Below, piece after piece: positions 43,394 to 53,792 of a stretch of DNA of 64,000 nucleotides (position 1 is the first letter of the stretch; each line of letters starts with the position of its first letter). The stretch lies in the NCBI RefSeq assembly GCF_900698965.1, contig NZ_LR217725.1:992001-1056000 (forward strand), read 5' to 3'. Source of the stretch: Erwinia_E haradaeae_A (GTDB lineage: Bacteria > Pseudomonadota > Gammaproteobacteria > Enterobacterales > Enterobacteriaceae). The notes under the pieces are model-generated. The model was not told the DNA's origin, did no database searches, and saw nothing but the letters and a program-made list of their open reading frames with translations. The position numbers and the translations under genes were made by a program.

Positions 43394-44677
43394 TTACTTA
43401 TTAATTTTTGAAACAAATGTACGTTCATTATAGCCGGTATACAGTTGACGTGGGCGCGCGATTTTAATCCCATTATCATACATTTCTTTCCAGTGCGCAA
43501 TCCAACCAACAGTACGAGCCATAGCAAAAATTACTGTAAACATAGAGGAAGGAATGCCTATTGCTTTAAGTATAATCCCCGAATAAAAATCAACGTTAGG
43601 ATAGAGTTTACGCTCAATAAAATAGGAATCATTGAGAGCAATATGCTCTAGCTCCATTGCTACTTCCATTAAATCCTCTTTAAGATTTAACTCTTGTAGA
43701 ATTTCATGGCACGTTTCTCGCATAACACGAGCTCTCGGGTCATAGTTTTTATATACCCTATGACCGAATCCCATTAAACGAAACACATCATTCTTATCCT
43801 TTGCTCGTCGCAAGAACTCAGGGATTTGATCAACATTACCAATCTCCTCTAGCATAAGCAAGCAAGCTTCATTTGCTCCGCCATGAGCCGGACCCCATAG
43901 TGAGGCAATGCCTGCTGCAATACAGGCAAACGGATTAGCACCAGAGGAACCCGCGGTTCTTACAGTAGAAGTAGACGCGTTTTGCTCATGGTCGGCATGC
44001 AAAATCAAGATCCGATCCATAGCTCTTTCAATAATTGGATTGACCTCGTATTCCTCGCAGGGCGTGGAAAACATCATATGCAAGATGTTCCCTGCATATG
44101 AAAGACTGTTGCGAGGATACACGAATGGCTGACCAATAGAATATTTATAACACATTGCAGCCATAGTTGGCATTTTTGCTAATAGTCGCATAGCCGCAAC
44201 TTCACGATGCCATTTAACGTTTACATCCATAGCATCATGATAGAATGCAGCTAGAGCTCCAGTAATACCACACATCAATGCCATTGGATGAGAATCACGA
44301 CAAAAACCACGAAATAAATGATGAATCTGTTCATGTAGCATAGTATGACGATTTATAGCAACGTGAAAATCTCGGAACTGTTCTGCGTTAGGTGTTTCGC
44401 CATGCAAAAGTATATAACAAACTTCTAAATAATTTGAATGTAATGCTAACTGATCAATCGGAAAACCCCGATGCAGAAGAATGCCTTGATCACCATCAAT
44501 ATAAGTAATTTTAGACTGGCAGGACGCGGTAGAGGTAAACCCAGGATCAAAGGTAAAATATCCTCGAGAACCAAGACTTCGGATATCAATTTCCTCATAA
44601 CCTAAAGTCCCTTTTAAAATATCCAGCTCAATAGGTGGTTTTCCATCGATGGTGATCGTTGCGGTTTTTTTAACCAT
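43394..44677 (-). CDS. gltA: citrate synthase GltA
   Basis: Condenses acetyl-CoA with oxaloacetate, entry to the TCA cycle. The 427 residues equal the E. coli hexameric type II enzyme. Catalytic residues are intact: His265 in WGPAHGGANEA, His306 in MGFGHRVYKNYDPRA and Asp363 in NVDFYSG; ILHADHEQNASTSTVR (225-240) is also typical. It is divergent from sdhCDAB-sucAB, the E. coli arrangement, with a 1.24-kb intergenic region between them (longer than in E. coli). AGGGG lies before the ATG. Confidence 0.98.
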   Translation of the reverse strand: MVKKTATITIDGKPPIELDILKGTLGYEEIDIRSLGSRGYFTFDPGFTSTASCQSKITYIDGDQGILLHRGFPIDQLALHSNYLEVCYILLHGETPNAEQFRDFHVAINRHTMLHEQIHHLFRGFCRDSHPMALMCGITGALAAFYHDAMDVNVKWHREVAAMRLLAKMPTMAAMCYKYSIGQPFVYPRNSLSYAGNILHMMFSTPCEEYEVNPIIERAMDRILILHADHEQNASTSTVRTAGSSGANPFACIAAGIASLWGPAHGGANEACLLMLEEIGNVDQIPEFLRRAKDKNDVFRLMGFGHRVYKNYDPRARVMRETCHEILQELNLKEDLMEVAMELEHIALNDSYFIERKLYPNVDFYSGIILKAIGIPSSMFTVIFAMARTVGWIAHWKEMYDNGIKIARPRQLYTGYNERTFVSKINK

Positions 44678-45919
44678 ATAGCATCCCCTTAGTTACCTAA
44701 TCCTTATTATTAATAAACGTGCGCGTTATAACATGACGCACCTATTTTTAGTTATCCTATCTTAGGATCAGCTAATCTTTATTATCGTTTTTATAAAATT
44801 TTGGTGTCTTTGCATAATCACGTAACTATCATCTACACTTGACTGTCATCTACTATGATATAGTACGATATATACATCTACCTATCTATATAATATCTAT
44901 CTATAATATCTATAATATCTATTTTATCTATAATTTTATGATGATCGTCATAAAATGACAGTCATTACAATCAACATACTAAATCTATATACTTATGCAG
45001 TACCTTAATCCTATGTTAACTCACTGCCTGTTCTAACATTTGGAGATAAGTTTATGATGCTTGATTCTATAACGCTATCAGACTCATAGACATTATCCGT
45101 GTACACAGTAAAACCGACAAAGTAATCTTGTTTCTCCTAAAATCCTAAGCGTTTTGTCTAGACAATTCTGCTCATCACTACAACATTAAATGCTGATCAT
45201 ATCACTTCATGTTATTTTGCATAACTAATTACAATTTTGAATCACTAATTCAAAATTACAAACACCATGCAAGCAACATAGAATTAACATATAATTAGCA
45301 TATACACATATATATGCAACAAACACAGAATAGTCATGAAAAAAAATAATAATTAAATGTTAGATGTATTGGTACTGGCAGAGATATATCTGTAATCTAT
45401 ATCTCTATATCATATGTCAATATTCTGTTTATCAAAGTAAGTTGCTATAACTGTTTGTAGCACAAAGCCTTATATTTTTTTAAATGCACAAATATCATTA
45501 TAGATTTTACTGTGTTCTCTAAAAAAATCTAAAATCTATTTTTACAACATGTTCACAATAATAGTGACACATATATTTTTTATATGTACTAATGAGGAAT
45601 ATACAAAAGTTATCAAAGTTAATAATTAATTAAGCATCTTGGTATTAATTATAATTGTATTCATATTATGTTGGATTTATACTATTTTACCAATTTGTCT
45701 TCTTACTATATTTAAGACAAGACATGAAGAAATTTAAGGATGACGAAGCAACCTGTTCAGATTAAGCGAAATATGCAACATACACGTGCATTGGGCTAAC
45801 TCTACGAGCAAAATTGTAAGCTTAATTCCCTGAGTGAGTGTCATATCATTACGTATTAATGTTATGTGATCCTTCATTTAGGTCCGGAAAAATAAATACG
45901 ACAGAGCTGATGGGATACC
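44678..45919. other. 1.24-kb divergent regulatory region gltA/sdhC
   Basis: Non-coding, AT-rich. It must contain the promoters of both TCA transcription units, but no single promoter or ArcA/Fnr/CRP site stands out. A direct repeat of ATCTATAATATCTAT is at about 44895-44930. Confidence 0.5.
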
Positions 45920-46297
45920 GTGAAAAAAACAAGACCGGTTAATTTAGATCTTTCTACAATGCATTTTCCTTTAACTGCGATCGCTTCTGTCCTGCATCGC
46001 ATATCCGGGGTTATCATATTTTTATCGACCGGAGTTCTTCTTTGGTTACTTGGTTTATCCCTAACGTCTCCTGAAGGTTTTTTACGGGCATCCGCAGTGG
46101 TGGATCATTTTATTTTTAAATTTATTATTTGGGGTATGCTAAGCACACTAGCATATCATATTTTCAGCGGAATTCGTCATATCATGATGGATTGTGACTT
46201 TCTTGATGCTACTTTAAAAACAGGAAAATTCTCTGCGCAAATCTTATTTTTGGTTACCACACTGTTTTCTATTTTATCCGGAGTTTTAGTATGGTAA
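45920..46297 (+). CDS. sdhC: succinate dehydrogenase cytochrome b556 subunit SdhC
   Basis: Inner-membrane anchor that binds heme b and ubiquinone in complex II. The 125-residue product matches E. coli SdhC (129 aa). It has three membrane helices, the quinone-site Ser23 and Arg27 in IASVLHRISG, and the heme ligand His80 in LAYHIFSGIRHIMMD. The start must be GTG at 45920, since a stop codon lies four codons upstream in frame and no ATG intervenes. E. coli has a GTG at the equivalent codon. It overlaps sdhD by 7 nt. Confidence 0.95.
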   Translation: MKKTRPVNLDLSTMHFPLTAIASVLHRISGVIIFLSTGVLLWLLGLSLTSPEGFLRASAVVDHFIFKFIIWGMLSTLAYHIFSGIRHIMMDCDFLDATLKTGKFSAQILFLVTTLFSILSGVLVW

Positions 46298-46638
46298 GTA
46301 ATGCTACCGCATTAGGACGTCATGGTTTGCATGATTGGTTACTTCTGCGCGCTACCGCTATCATTATAACATTCTACGTATTCTACATCTTAGCTATGCT
46401 GGCAATGATAGAACACATAACTTATAACACTTGGAAAGCTTTCTTTCAATTACCGTTTACTAAGGTCTTTACTTGTCTAACTCTGATATCCATATTAGTA
46501 CATGGTTGGATTGGGCTGTGGCAAGTCTTGACGGACTATATAAAAACATTAGCTATACGTATGCTGTTACAGCTAGCAGTAGTTGTCATATTGTTCGTAT
46601 ATGCTATTTATGGCACTATTATTGTCTGGAGTGCATAA
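46291..46638 (+). CDS. sdhD: succinate dehydrogenase membrane anchor SdhD
   Basis: Second membrane anchor of complex II. The 115 residues equal the E. coli length. There are three membrane helices; His71, Asp82 and Tyr83 in LVHGWIGLWQVLTDYIKT match the E. coli heme-pocket and quinone-site residues by position. The stop codon overlaps the sdhA start (TAATG). Confidence 0.95.
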   Translation: MVSNATALGRHGLHDWLLLRATAIIITFYVFYILAMLAMIEHITYNTWKAFFQLPFTKVFTCLTLISILVHGWIGLWQVLTDYIKTLAIRMLLQLAVVVILFVYAIYGTIIVWSA

Positions 46639-48404
46639 TGAAATTACCAGTAATAGAATTTGATGCCATGGTTATCGGTGCAGGTGGCGCAGGTATGCGC
46701 GCAGCACTACAAATCACACAAGAAGGAATGTCTTGCGCCTTACTATCAAAAGTATTTCCAACGCGCTCTCATACAGTGTCTGCTCAGGGAGGAATCACAG
46801 TAGCATTAGGTAACGTGCATGAAGATAGTTGGGAATGGCATATGTATGATACTGTTAAAGGATCTGATTATATTGGTGACCAGAATGCAATTGAATATAT
46901 GTGCGAAAGCGGCCCCAAAACTGTTTTAGAATTAGAGAATATGGGGTTGCCATTTTCTCGATTAGATGACGGTCGCATTTATCAGCGCCCCTTTGGTGGG
47001 CAGTCAGTAAACTTTGGTGATAAGCAGGCTGCGCGTACTGCTGCCGCAGCAGATCGTACTGGACACGCGCTGCTTCATACTCTATACCAACAAAATTTAA
47101 AAAACAAAACTACTATTTTTTCAGAATGGTATGCAATCGATTTAGTAAAAAACACCCATGGCGATATAGTAGGATGCACTGCACTAAACATCGAAAATAG
47201 TGAGGTAGTATATTTTAAAACACGTGCAACAGTGTTAGCTACTGGTGGGGCAGGGCGTATTTATCAATCAACAACTAATGCATATATTAATACTGGTGAT
47301 GGTATTGGCATGGCGCTACGTGCAGGTATCCCGGTACAAGATATGGAAATGTGGCAGTTTCATCCTACAGGCATTGCTGGCGTTGGCGTGCTAATCACAG
47401 AAGGATGCAGAGGTGAAGGAGGTTATTTAATCAACAAACATGGCGAACGTTTTATGGAGCGTCATGCGCCTCATGCAAAAGACTTAGCTAGTCGTGACGT
47501 GGTAGCACGTTCAATTATGATCGAAATTCGTGAAAATCGTGGTTTTGATGGACCCTTAGGTCCATATGTTCAGCTCAAGCTAGATCATCTTGGAAAAAAA
47601 GTACTGGAGTCGCGTCTTCCTGGTATTATGGAAATATCACGAACTTTTGCTCACATTGATCCGGGTCTCGATCCTATCCCAGTCATTCCAACCTGTCATT
47701 ACATGATGGGCGGGATCCCAACTAAAATTACAGGTCAGGCATTAACCGTGAATGAAACAGGAGAAGATATTATCATTCCTGGCTTATTTGCCGTAGGAGA
47801 GGTGGCTTGCGTATCGGTACACGGAGCTAATCGACTAGGAGGAAACTCTTTGCTTGATCTCGTAGTCTTTGGTCGAGCGGTTGGGCTGCATATGAAGAAT
47901 GCGATAAAGGAACAGGGTATACTATTAGCAGCTACGAACGAGGAAGTTAAGAATGCTTTGGTGCGCCTAGATCGCTGGCGTCATAACGTAACTGGAGAAG
48001 ATCCAGTAGGAATACGCAAATCTCTACAGCTCTGTATGCAGAAAAATTTCTCTGTTTTCCGAGAAGGCATAGAAATGGAACGAGGTATTTCTGAATTACA
48101 GGTCCTCCGAAATCGCCTAAAAAATGCTCGCTTAGATGATAGATCAAGTAATTTTAATACTCAGCTTATAGAATGCCTAGAGTTAGATAACTTAATAGAA
48201 ACAGCTTATGTTACTGCTTTGTCAGCTAACTATAGAACTGAAAGCCGAGGGGCGCATAGCCGATTTGATTACCCTAAGCGCGATGATATAAACTGGCTTT
48301 GCCATACTCTGTATCAACCGAAATATCAGCGTATGATGCGTCGTAGTGTGAACATGAAGCCAAAATTACGCCTAGCTTTTTCACCTCAAGATCGAACCTA
48401 CTAA
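46638..48404 (+). CDS. sdhA: succinate dehydrogenase flavoprotein subunit SdhA
   Basis: Catalytic subunit oxidising succinate to fumarate with covalent FAD. From the ATG at 46638 it is 588 residues, the E. coli length exactly; the open frame extends 55 codons upstream, but that part lies inside sdhD. The FAD-binding IGAGGAGMRAAL is at 13-24 and the flavinylated His45 in PTRSHTVSAQGG. The substrate-site segments RGEGGYLINKHGERFMER, PTCHYMMGGIPT and SVHGANRLGGNSLLDLVVFG are intact. It is overlapped by 1 nt with sdhD, and sdhB follows after 35 nt. Confidence 0.98.
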   Translation: MKLPVIEFDAMVIGAGGAGMRAALQITQEGMSCALLSKVFPTRSHTVSAQGGITVALGNVHEDSWEWHMYDTVKGSDYIGDQNAIEYMCESGPKTVLELENMGLPFSRLDDGRIYQRPFGGQSVNFGDKQAARTAAAADRTGHALLHTLYQQNLKNKTTIFSEWYAIDLVKNTHGDIVGCTALNIENSEVVYFKTRATVLATGGAGRIYQSTTNAYINTGDGIGMALRAGIPVQDMEMWQFHPTGIAGVGVLITEGCRGEGGYLINKHGERFMERHAPHAKDLASRDVVARSIMIEIRENRGFDGPLGPYVQLKLDHLGKKVLESRLPGIMEISRTFAHIDPGLDPIPVIPTCHYMMGGIPTKITGQALTVNETGEDIIIPGLFAVGEVACVSVHGANRLGGNSLLDLVVFGRAVGLHMKNAIKEQGILLAATNEEVKNALVRLDRWRHNVTGEDPVGIRKSLQLCMQKNFSVFREGIEMERGISELQVLRNRLKNARLDDRSSNFNTQLIECLELDNLIETAYVTALSANYRTESRGAHSRFDYPKRDDINWLCHTLYQPKYQRMMRRSVNMKPKLRLAFSPQDRTY

Positions 48405-48439
48405 TCTACTTAAGAGCAACATTAGGAATTGACCGAAAC

Positions 48440-49156
48440 ATGAAACTTGAATTTTCTATTTATCGTTACAACCCGGATGTAGATCATCATCCATATATGC
48501 GGGATTACGCTCTAGAACTAGAAGATGGTCGAGACCTAATGTTGTTAGACGCACTTATTCTTATAAAAGAACTCGACCCAACGTTAGCATTTCGACGTTC
48601 CTGTCGTGAAGGAGTATGTGGCTCTGATGGTTTAAACGTAAATGGTAAAAATAGCCTGGCATGCATTACTCCAATTTCTTTATTAGTTCATAAAAAAAAG
48701 AAAATTACTCTTCGACCGTTACCATTATTACCAGTGATACGTGATTTAGTAGTAGACATGAGTCAATTCTATCAACAGTATGAGAAAATTAAACCATATT
48801 TATTAAATCATGATACACATATACCAATAAGAGAGCACCTTCAAACACCAGAAGACCGTAAAAAATTAGACAGTCTCTATGAATGTGTTCTCTGTGCATG
48901 CTGTTCTACCGCCTGTCCGTCCTTTTGGTGGAATCCAGATAAATTTATCGGCCCTGCAGGTTTACTTGCTGCATACCGCTTTCTCATTGATAGTCGTGAT
49001 ACTGACACAGACCAACGACTTGACCATCTGAATGATGCTTTTAGCGTGTTTCGGTGTCATAGTATTATGAATTGCGTCAGTGTATGCCCAAAAGGACTTA
49101 ATCCAACCAGCGCTATTGCATCTATTAAGACTATGTTACTGCATAGAGGGGCATAG
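48440..49156 (+). CDS. sdhB: succinate dehydrogenase iron-sulfur subunit SdhB
   Basis: Carries electrons from FAD to quinone through three iron-sulfur clusters. The 238 residues equal the E. coli length. Ligands: [2Fe-2S] Cys55, Cys60, Asp63 and Cys75 (SCREGVCGSDG), with the unusual Asp shared with E. coli; Cys149, Cys152, Cys155 and Cys159 in ECVLCACCSTACP; and the distal FRCHSIMNCVSVCPKGLNP set. The sdhCDAB operon is complete. sucA follows 264 nt later. Confidence 0.98.
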   Translation: MKLEFSIYRYNPDVDHHPYMRDYALELEDGRDLMLLDALILIKELDPTLAFRRSCREGVCGSDGLNVNGKNSLACITPISLLVHKKKKITLRPLPLLPVIRDLVVDMSQFYQQYEKIKPYLLNHDTHIPIREHLQTPEDRKKLDSLYECVLCACCSTACPSFWWNPDKFIGPAGLLAAYRFLIDSRDTDTDQRLDHLNDAFSVFRCHSIMNCVSVCPKGLNPTSAIASIKTMLLHRGA

Positions 49157-49420
49157 CATGCATCTATGTAAAATCTTATTTATATTTAAATTTTTAAAGA
49201 CTATGTAAATTGTGCTTATAAGTTAACTCTCTTACCTTGATATTATTTAAAGAAAGCCTTTAATGAAAAGGTGCATTATTAGACATACTTATTATCAAGA
49301 ATTTATGCATCTAAAAACTAAAAGGTAAATCACAAGCTAGATAAGGTGATATGTAATAGCCTAAGTAGCGTTAACCAACACGATGTACATTAATAAAATT
49401 ATTCTGAAGGAATAATAAAG

Positions 49421-52228
49421 ATGCAGAATATCGGCATGAAACTCTGGCTGGAATCCTCTTGGCTGAGCGGAAACAATCAATCTTATATAGATTCTCTCTA
49501 TAAAGATTTTTTAAATAATTCAAATTCTGTCGAGGTGGACTGGAGGGGTCTTTTTGATAATATTTCTGATTGCAAAGAGCAGCTTGAATCATGCACTAAA
49601 ACTAATAAAAACAATCTTCACTTTTTAGAAAGACGTGCGAAATCTTCTTCTTCTGATAGCATACAAGCTGAAAAAAATATTGAACCAATTAATCTTCTGA
49701 ATCTCATTAATGCCTTTCGCTGTTTTGGTCATCAACAGGCAAGTCTCGATCCTCTACAATTACAGAAACATAAAAAAATTGAAGCATTAGATATCGTCTA
49801 TCACGGCTTCAAGAATACTGATTTACACAATAGTTTTTATATTAGTTCATTTAGCCTTCATGCAAAACAAATGACGCTCATCGATATATACTCCCTGCTC
49901 AAAAAAATATACTGTGGTTCTATTGGAGCAGAGTTTATGCATATCACCGATAATCATGAAAAGAAATGGATACAGAAAAAACTAGAATTAATAGATAGAA
50001 ATTCTCTTTTTTCTGTAACAGAAAAAAGAGAATTTCTAAAAACACTCACTGCTGCAGAAGGCCTAGAGCGTTATCTTGGTTCTAGATTTCCAGGTGCTAA
50101 ACGTTTTTCACTAGAAGGTGGAGATGCACTACTAATAGTGATTAATGAAATTATACATTATTCTCGTAAAAAGGATACACATCAAGTACTTTTAGGTATG
50201 GCTCATCGCGGTCGGCTAAATGTTCTTGTGAATGTATTTGGTAAAAAACTGCAAGACCTATTGAACGAATTTTCTGGCCAAACTTCAGTAAATCTAGGAA
50301 GCGGTGATGTAAAATACCATATGGGTTTATCCTCTAATATCCAAACTGCAGACGGAGTCATTAATATATCACTAGGATGCAACCCTTCGCATTTAGAAAT
50401 CATCAATCCAGTAGTAATGGGCTCTGCACGAGCTCATATAGATTCCTTTTATCAAAAAGATAGTAATCAAGTATTACCAATTACTATTCACGGTGATGCT
50501 GCCATTATTGGACAAGGGGTAGTTCAGGAAACTTTAAATATGTCTCAAGTGCGCGGTTATCAAGTAGGAGGAACAGTACGAATAGTTATTAATAATCAAG
50601 TTGGTTTTACAACATCAAACCTACAGGATGCCCGTTCAAGTCAGTATTGTACTGATATTGGAAAAATGATTATGGCGCCTATCTTTCATGTTATGGCAGA
50701 TGATCCAGAGGCAGTGGCCTTTGTGACTCGCTTATCATTAGACTTTCGTTATACTTTTAAACGTGATGTGTTTATCGATCTTGTCTGTTATCGCCGTCAC
50801 GGACATAATGAAGCCGATGAACCTAGTGTTACACAGCCCTTAATGTATCAGAAAATTAAAACACACCCGACAGTACGAGAAATTTACGCCCATCACCTAG
50901 AGTCTACGCAGGTTATTAACCAGAATGATGCCATGGAAATGGTAAAGACATACCGCAGTAAATTAGATACCGGCGGATGTGTAAACCCTATGTGTCGTCC
51001 TAAAAACACTGATCTCTTTGATATGTCATTATTGACAAACTCCAATGTAAATCGTCAATCTCAAAAACATCTGTCCTTCAGCTATTTACAAAAATTAGCC
51101 AAAAAAATTAGCATAATACCAACTACGGTGGTCATGCAATCACGTGTTAAGAAAATCTATACAGATCGCTCTTGCATGGCAACTGGCAACAAACCATTTG
51201 ACTGGGGAGCAGCGGAAAACCTTGCATATGCCACAATTTTAGAGCAAGGTATCTCATGCCGCCTTTCTGGTGAAGATGTAGGACGTGGCACTTTTTTTCA
51301 CCGCCACGCTGTTATCCATGATCAATCTAATGGGACATTATATATTCCATTACAACATATAAAGCAAGGTCAGGGATCTTTTAGTGTATGGGATTCTGTG
51401 CTTTCAGAAGAGGCAGTACTAGCATTTGAATATGGTTATGCAATGGCATCACCTCACACTTTAACTATATGGGAGGCACAGTTCGGGGATTTTGCTAATG
51501 CTGCGCAAGTAGTAATTGACCAATTTATCAGTAGCGGTGAGCAAAAATGGGGGTATCAGTGTGGGTTAGTGTTATTTCTGCCTCATGGCTATGAGGGGCA
51601 GGGTCCAGAGCACTCATCTGCTAGACTAGAGCGCTATCTACAACTGTGTGCTGAAAACAACATACAGGTGTGTGTTCTTTCTACACCAGCGCAATTATAC
51701 CACATCCTTCGACTACAAGCGCAAAATGAAGTTAGACGCCCCTTAATCATCATGTCACCTAAATCATTGTTACGTCACCCACAAGCAATATCATCCTTAG
51801 ATGATTTGGCTACTGGCGCCTTTCACTCAGTCATTGATGAAGTTGATCCAATTGCGTATCAATCAGTACGACGTGTGATATTTTGCACAGGTAAAGTGTA
51901 CTACGACTTGCTAAATAAGCGTCGACAGAATAATCAAAATGATATTTCTATTATCCGCATCGAAAAATTATATCCATTTCCTTATCAAGAAATAGAAAAC
52001 ATCTTGCGGCGATATAATGATGTCCATGATTTTATCTGGTGCCAAGAAGAACCACATAACCAAGGTGCTTGGCATGTTATCCAACATCCACTTCGGGAGG
52101 TGTTAACATCAGGATCGTTATTACGCTATTCTGGTCGTCCACCGTCAGCCTCACCGGCGGTTGGTCATGCGTCGATGCACCACCAGCAACAGAAAGATCT
52201 AGTAAGTGATGCCCTAACTATTAAGTGA
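49421..52228 (+). CDS. sucA: 2-oxoglutarate dehydrogenase E1 component SucA
   Basis: Thiamine-diphosphate enzyme that decarboxylates 2-oxoglutarate. The 935-residue product matches E. coli SucA (933 aa). The GMAHRGRLNVLVNVFGKK segment, the ThDP-binding ITIHGDAAIIGQGVVQET with Asp359, VINNQVGFTTS and YRRHGHNEADEPS are intact. The transketolase-like C-terminal half has RLSGEDVGRGTFFHRHAV, QFGDFANAAQVVIDQF and LPHGYEGQGPEHSSARLER. AAGGAAT precedes the ATG. It pairs with sucB 22 nt downstream. The N-terminal MKLWLESSWLSGNNQSYIDS fits the segment that binds E2/E3 in this family. Confidence 0.97.
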   Translation: MQNIGMKLWLESSWLSGNNQSYIDSLYKDFLNNSNSVEVDWRGLFDNISDCKEQLESCTKTNKNNLHFLERRAKSSSSDSIQAEKNIEPINLLNLINAFRCFGHQQASLDPLQLQKHKKIEALDIVYHGFKNTDLHNSFYISSFSLHAKQMTLIDIYSLLKKIYCGSIGAEFMHITDNHEKKWIQKKLELIDRNSLFSVTEKREFLKTLTAAEGLERYLGSRFPGAKRFSLEGGDALLIVINEIIHYSRKKDTHQVLLGMAHRGRLNVLVNVFGKKLQDLLNEFSGQTSVNLGSGDVKYHMGLSSNIQTADGVINISLGCNPSHLEIINPVVMGSARAHIDSFYQKDSNQVLPITIHGDAAIIGQGVVQETLNMSQVRGYQVGGTVRIVINNQVGFTTSNLQDARSSQYCTDIGKMIMAPIFHVMADDPEAVAFVTRLSLDFRYTFKRDVFIDLVCYRRHGHNEADEPSVTQPLMYQKIKTHPTVREIYAHHLESTQVINQNDAMEMVKTYRSKLDTGGCVNPMCRPKNTDLFDMSLLTNSNVNRQSQKHLSFSYLQKLAKKISIIPTTVVMQSRVKKIYTDRSCMATGNKPFDWGAAENLAYATILEQGISCRLSGEDVGRGTFFHRHAVIHDQSNGTLYIPLQHIKQGQGSFSVWDSVLSEEAVLAFEYGYAMASPHTLTIWEAQFGDFANAAQVVIDQFISSGEQKWGYQCGLVLFLPHGYEGQGPEHSSARLERYLQLCAENNIQVCVLSTPAQLYHILRLQAQNEVRRPLIIMSPKSLLRHPQAISSLDDLATGAFHSVIDEVDPIAYQSVRRVIFCTGKVYYDLLNKRRQNNQNDISIIRIEKLYPFPYQEIENILRRYNDVHDFIWCQEEPHNQGAWHVIQHPLREVLTSGSLLRYSGRPPSASPAVGHASMHHQQQKDLVSDALTIK

Positions 52229-52250
52229 TGCACTTAGAAAAGGATAAAAA

Positions 52251-53468
52251 ATGAATAATATTCATATCGTAGTTCCTGATCTCCCGGAGTCTGTGGTTGA
52301 CGGAACCGTTACTACATGGCATAAAAAAATTGGTGATATACTTAAACAAGATGACGTACTGGTAGACATCGAAACTGATAAAGTAGTCTTAGAAATTCCA
52401 GCAGCTAGTGATGGAGTTTTAGAAAAAATTTTAGTCACAGAAGGTGAAACAGTGACATCGGGTCAAGTTTTAGGCTTATTAGGATGTACTTACGATAACA
52501 CCACGCCAATTACTAGCAACGATCAAAAAAATAAAAACATATCATGCGAAAAAGGTGCGGTATTTCAAAATACCGTTAATATCCAAGCCATTGGCCCATC
52601 TATGCGCCGTTTTATATCTGAAAATGACACAGAACCAGCAAAAATAAAAGAAAAAGATTTTAGCCAGAATCTGATACAAAGCAATATTAAAAGACACGCT
52701 TCTCAAACTATCAGCGCACAAGATGAATTGATTGCAGAGCAAACATCAACTACCGCTACTCTAATAAAACGTAGTGAGATGCGCATACCCATGAGTCGCC
52801 TACGCGCACGGATGGCAGAACGATTACTGAAAGCAAAAAACACCACCGCAATGTTAACCACATTCAACGAAGTGAATATGCAATCTGTTATCTCTATTCG
52901 AAAAGAACACGGTGAGACATTTGAAAAACGCCATGGTGTTCGTTTAGGTTTTATGTCCTTCTATGTGAAAGCGGTAGTAGAGGCGTTGAAGCGTTACCCG
53001 GAAGTCAATGCATGCATTGATGGATTGGAAATCGTGTATCATAACTATTTTGACATCAGTATTGCTATCTCAACACCCCGCGGTTTAGTGACACCTATAT
53101 TATCAGATGCTAATACTCTTAGTATGTCGGATATTGAAAAAAAAATTAAAGAACTCTCACTCAAAGGTCGTGCTAATAAATTAACTGTAGAAGATCTGAC
53201 TGGTGGTACTTTTACTATCACTAACGGTGGAGTCTTTGGCTCCCTTATGTCTACACCACTGATTAATCCACCACAAAGCGCCATATTAGGCATACATGTT
53301 ATTAAAGATCGCCCTTCTGCGCTGAATGGAGCGGTAGCTTTATTGCCTATGATGTACCTTGCACTTTCTTATGATCACCGACTGATTGATGGGCGCGAAT
53401 CAGTGGGGTGTCTTGCAACCATTAAAGACTGCTTAGAGGATCCAAATCGTTTACTTCTTGATATTTAA
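52251..53468 (+). CDS. sucB: 2-oxoglutarate dehydrogenase E2 (dihydrolipoyl succinyltransferase) SucB
   Basis: Core of the 2-oxoglutarate dehydrogenase complex; moves succinyl groups from E1 to CoA on a lipoyl arm. The 405 residues equal the E. coli length. The lipoyl domain (1-75) is intact with Lys44 in ETDKVVLEIP. The catalytic domain (about 175-405) is intact with His376 and Asp380 in SYDHRLIDGRES. The peripheral-subunit-binding domain between them is recognisable by GPSMRRFISEND. Its Gly/Arg signature (GTGVGGR in E. coli) reads EKDFSQN here, so binding of E3 may be weakened. sucCD do not follow. Confidence 0.96.
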   Translation: MNNIHIVVPDLPESVVDGTVTTWHKKIGDILKQDDVLVDIETDKVVLEIPAASDGVLEKILVTEGETVTSGQVLGLLGCTYDNTTPITSNDQKNKNISCEKGAVFQNTVNIQAIGPSMRRFISENDTEPAKIKEKDFSQNLIQSNIKRHASQTISAQDELIAEQTSTTATLIKRSEMRIPMSRLRARMAERLLKAKNTTAMLTTFNEVNMQSVISIRKEHGETFEKRHGVRLGFMSFYVKAVVEALKRYPEVNACIDGLEIVYHNYFDISIAISTPRGLVTPILSDANTLSMSDIEKKIKELSLKGRANKLTVEDLTGGTFTITNGGVFGSLMSTPLINPPQSAILGIHVIKDRPSALNGAVALLPMMYLALSYDHRLIDGRESVGCLATIKDCLEDPNRLLLDI

Positions 53469-53792
53469 AACCGATATGGATTCACCTTGCTGAAACATAA
53501 GTGTGTATAATGTGCGATATTTAATCCTACAAACTATATCACCTGGAATATCGCCTACGAGTAATACTAATTACGTGATGCTTATCTGGTAACCTTGAGA
53601 TACCTTTTGGTATCTAAAACTGCAATGCTCAAACAATGATCCATTAGTATTATTACTTATTCTCAGTCACCTCAATTGAGAAACATTATTTTTGATATGA
53701 ATTATAAAATCAGTTTTATGAATTATAAAATCAGTTTATTAAAGTAATTAAATCTTAACTAATTCAGTAGCTATTAACTATCCGGATTGAAC
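53469..53792. other. spacer sucB/priA
   Basis: Non-coding. A 7-bp stem AGATACC/GGTATCT (53598-53615) lies about 130 nt after sucB without a T run. sucC and sucD, which follow sucB in E. coli, are absent. A direct repeat of ATGAATTATAAAATCAGTTT spans about 53697-53737. Confidence 0.55.

Noticed and set aside
46473..46637. 55-codon upstream extension of the sdhA frame
   Set aside because: It lies entirely within sdhD in another frame; the start at 46638 gives exactly the E. coli length.
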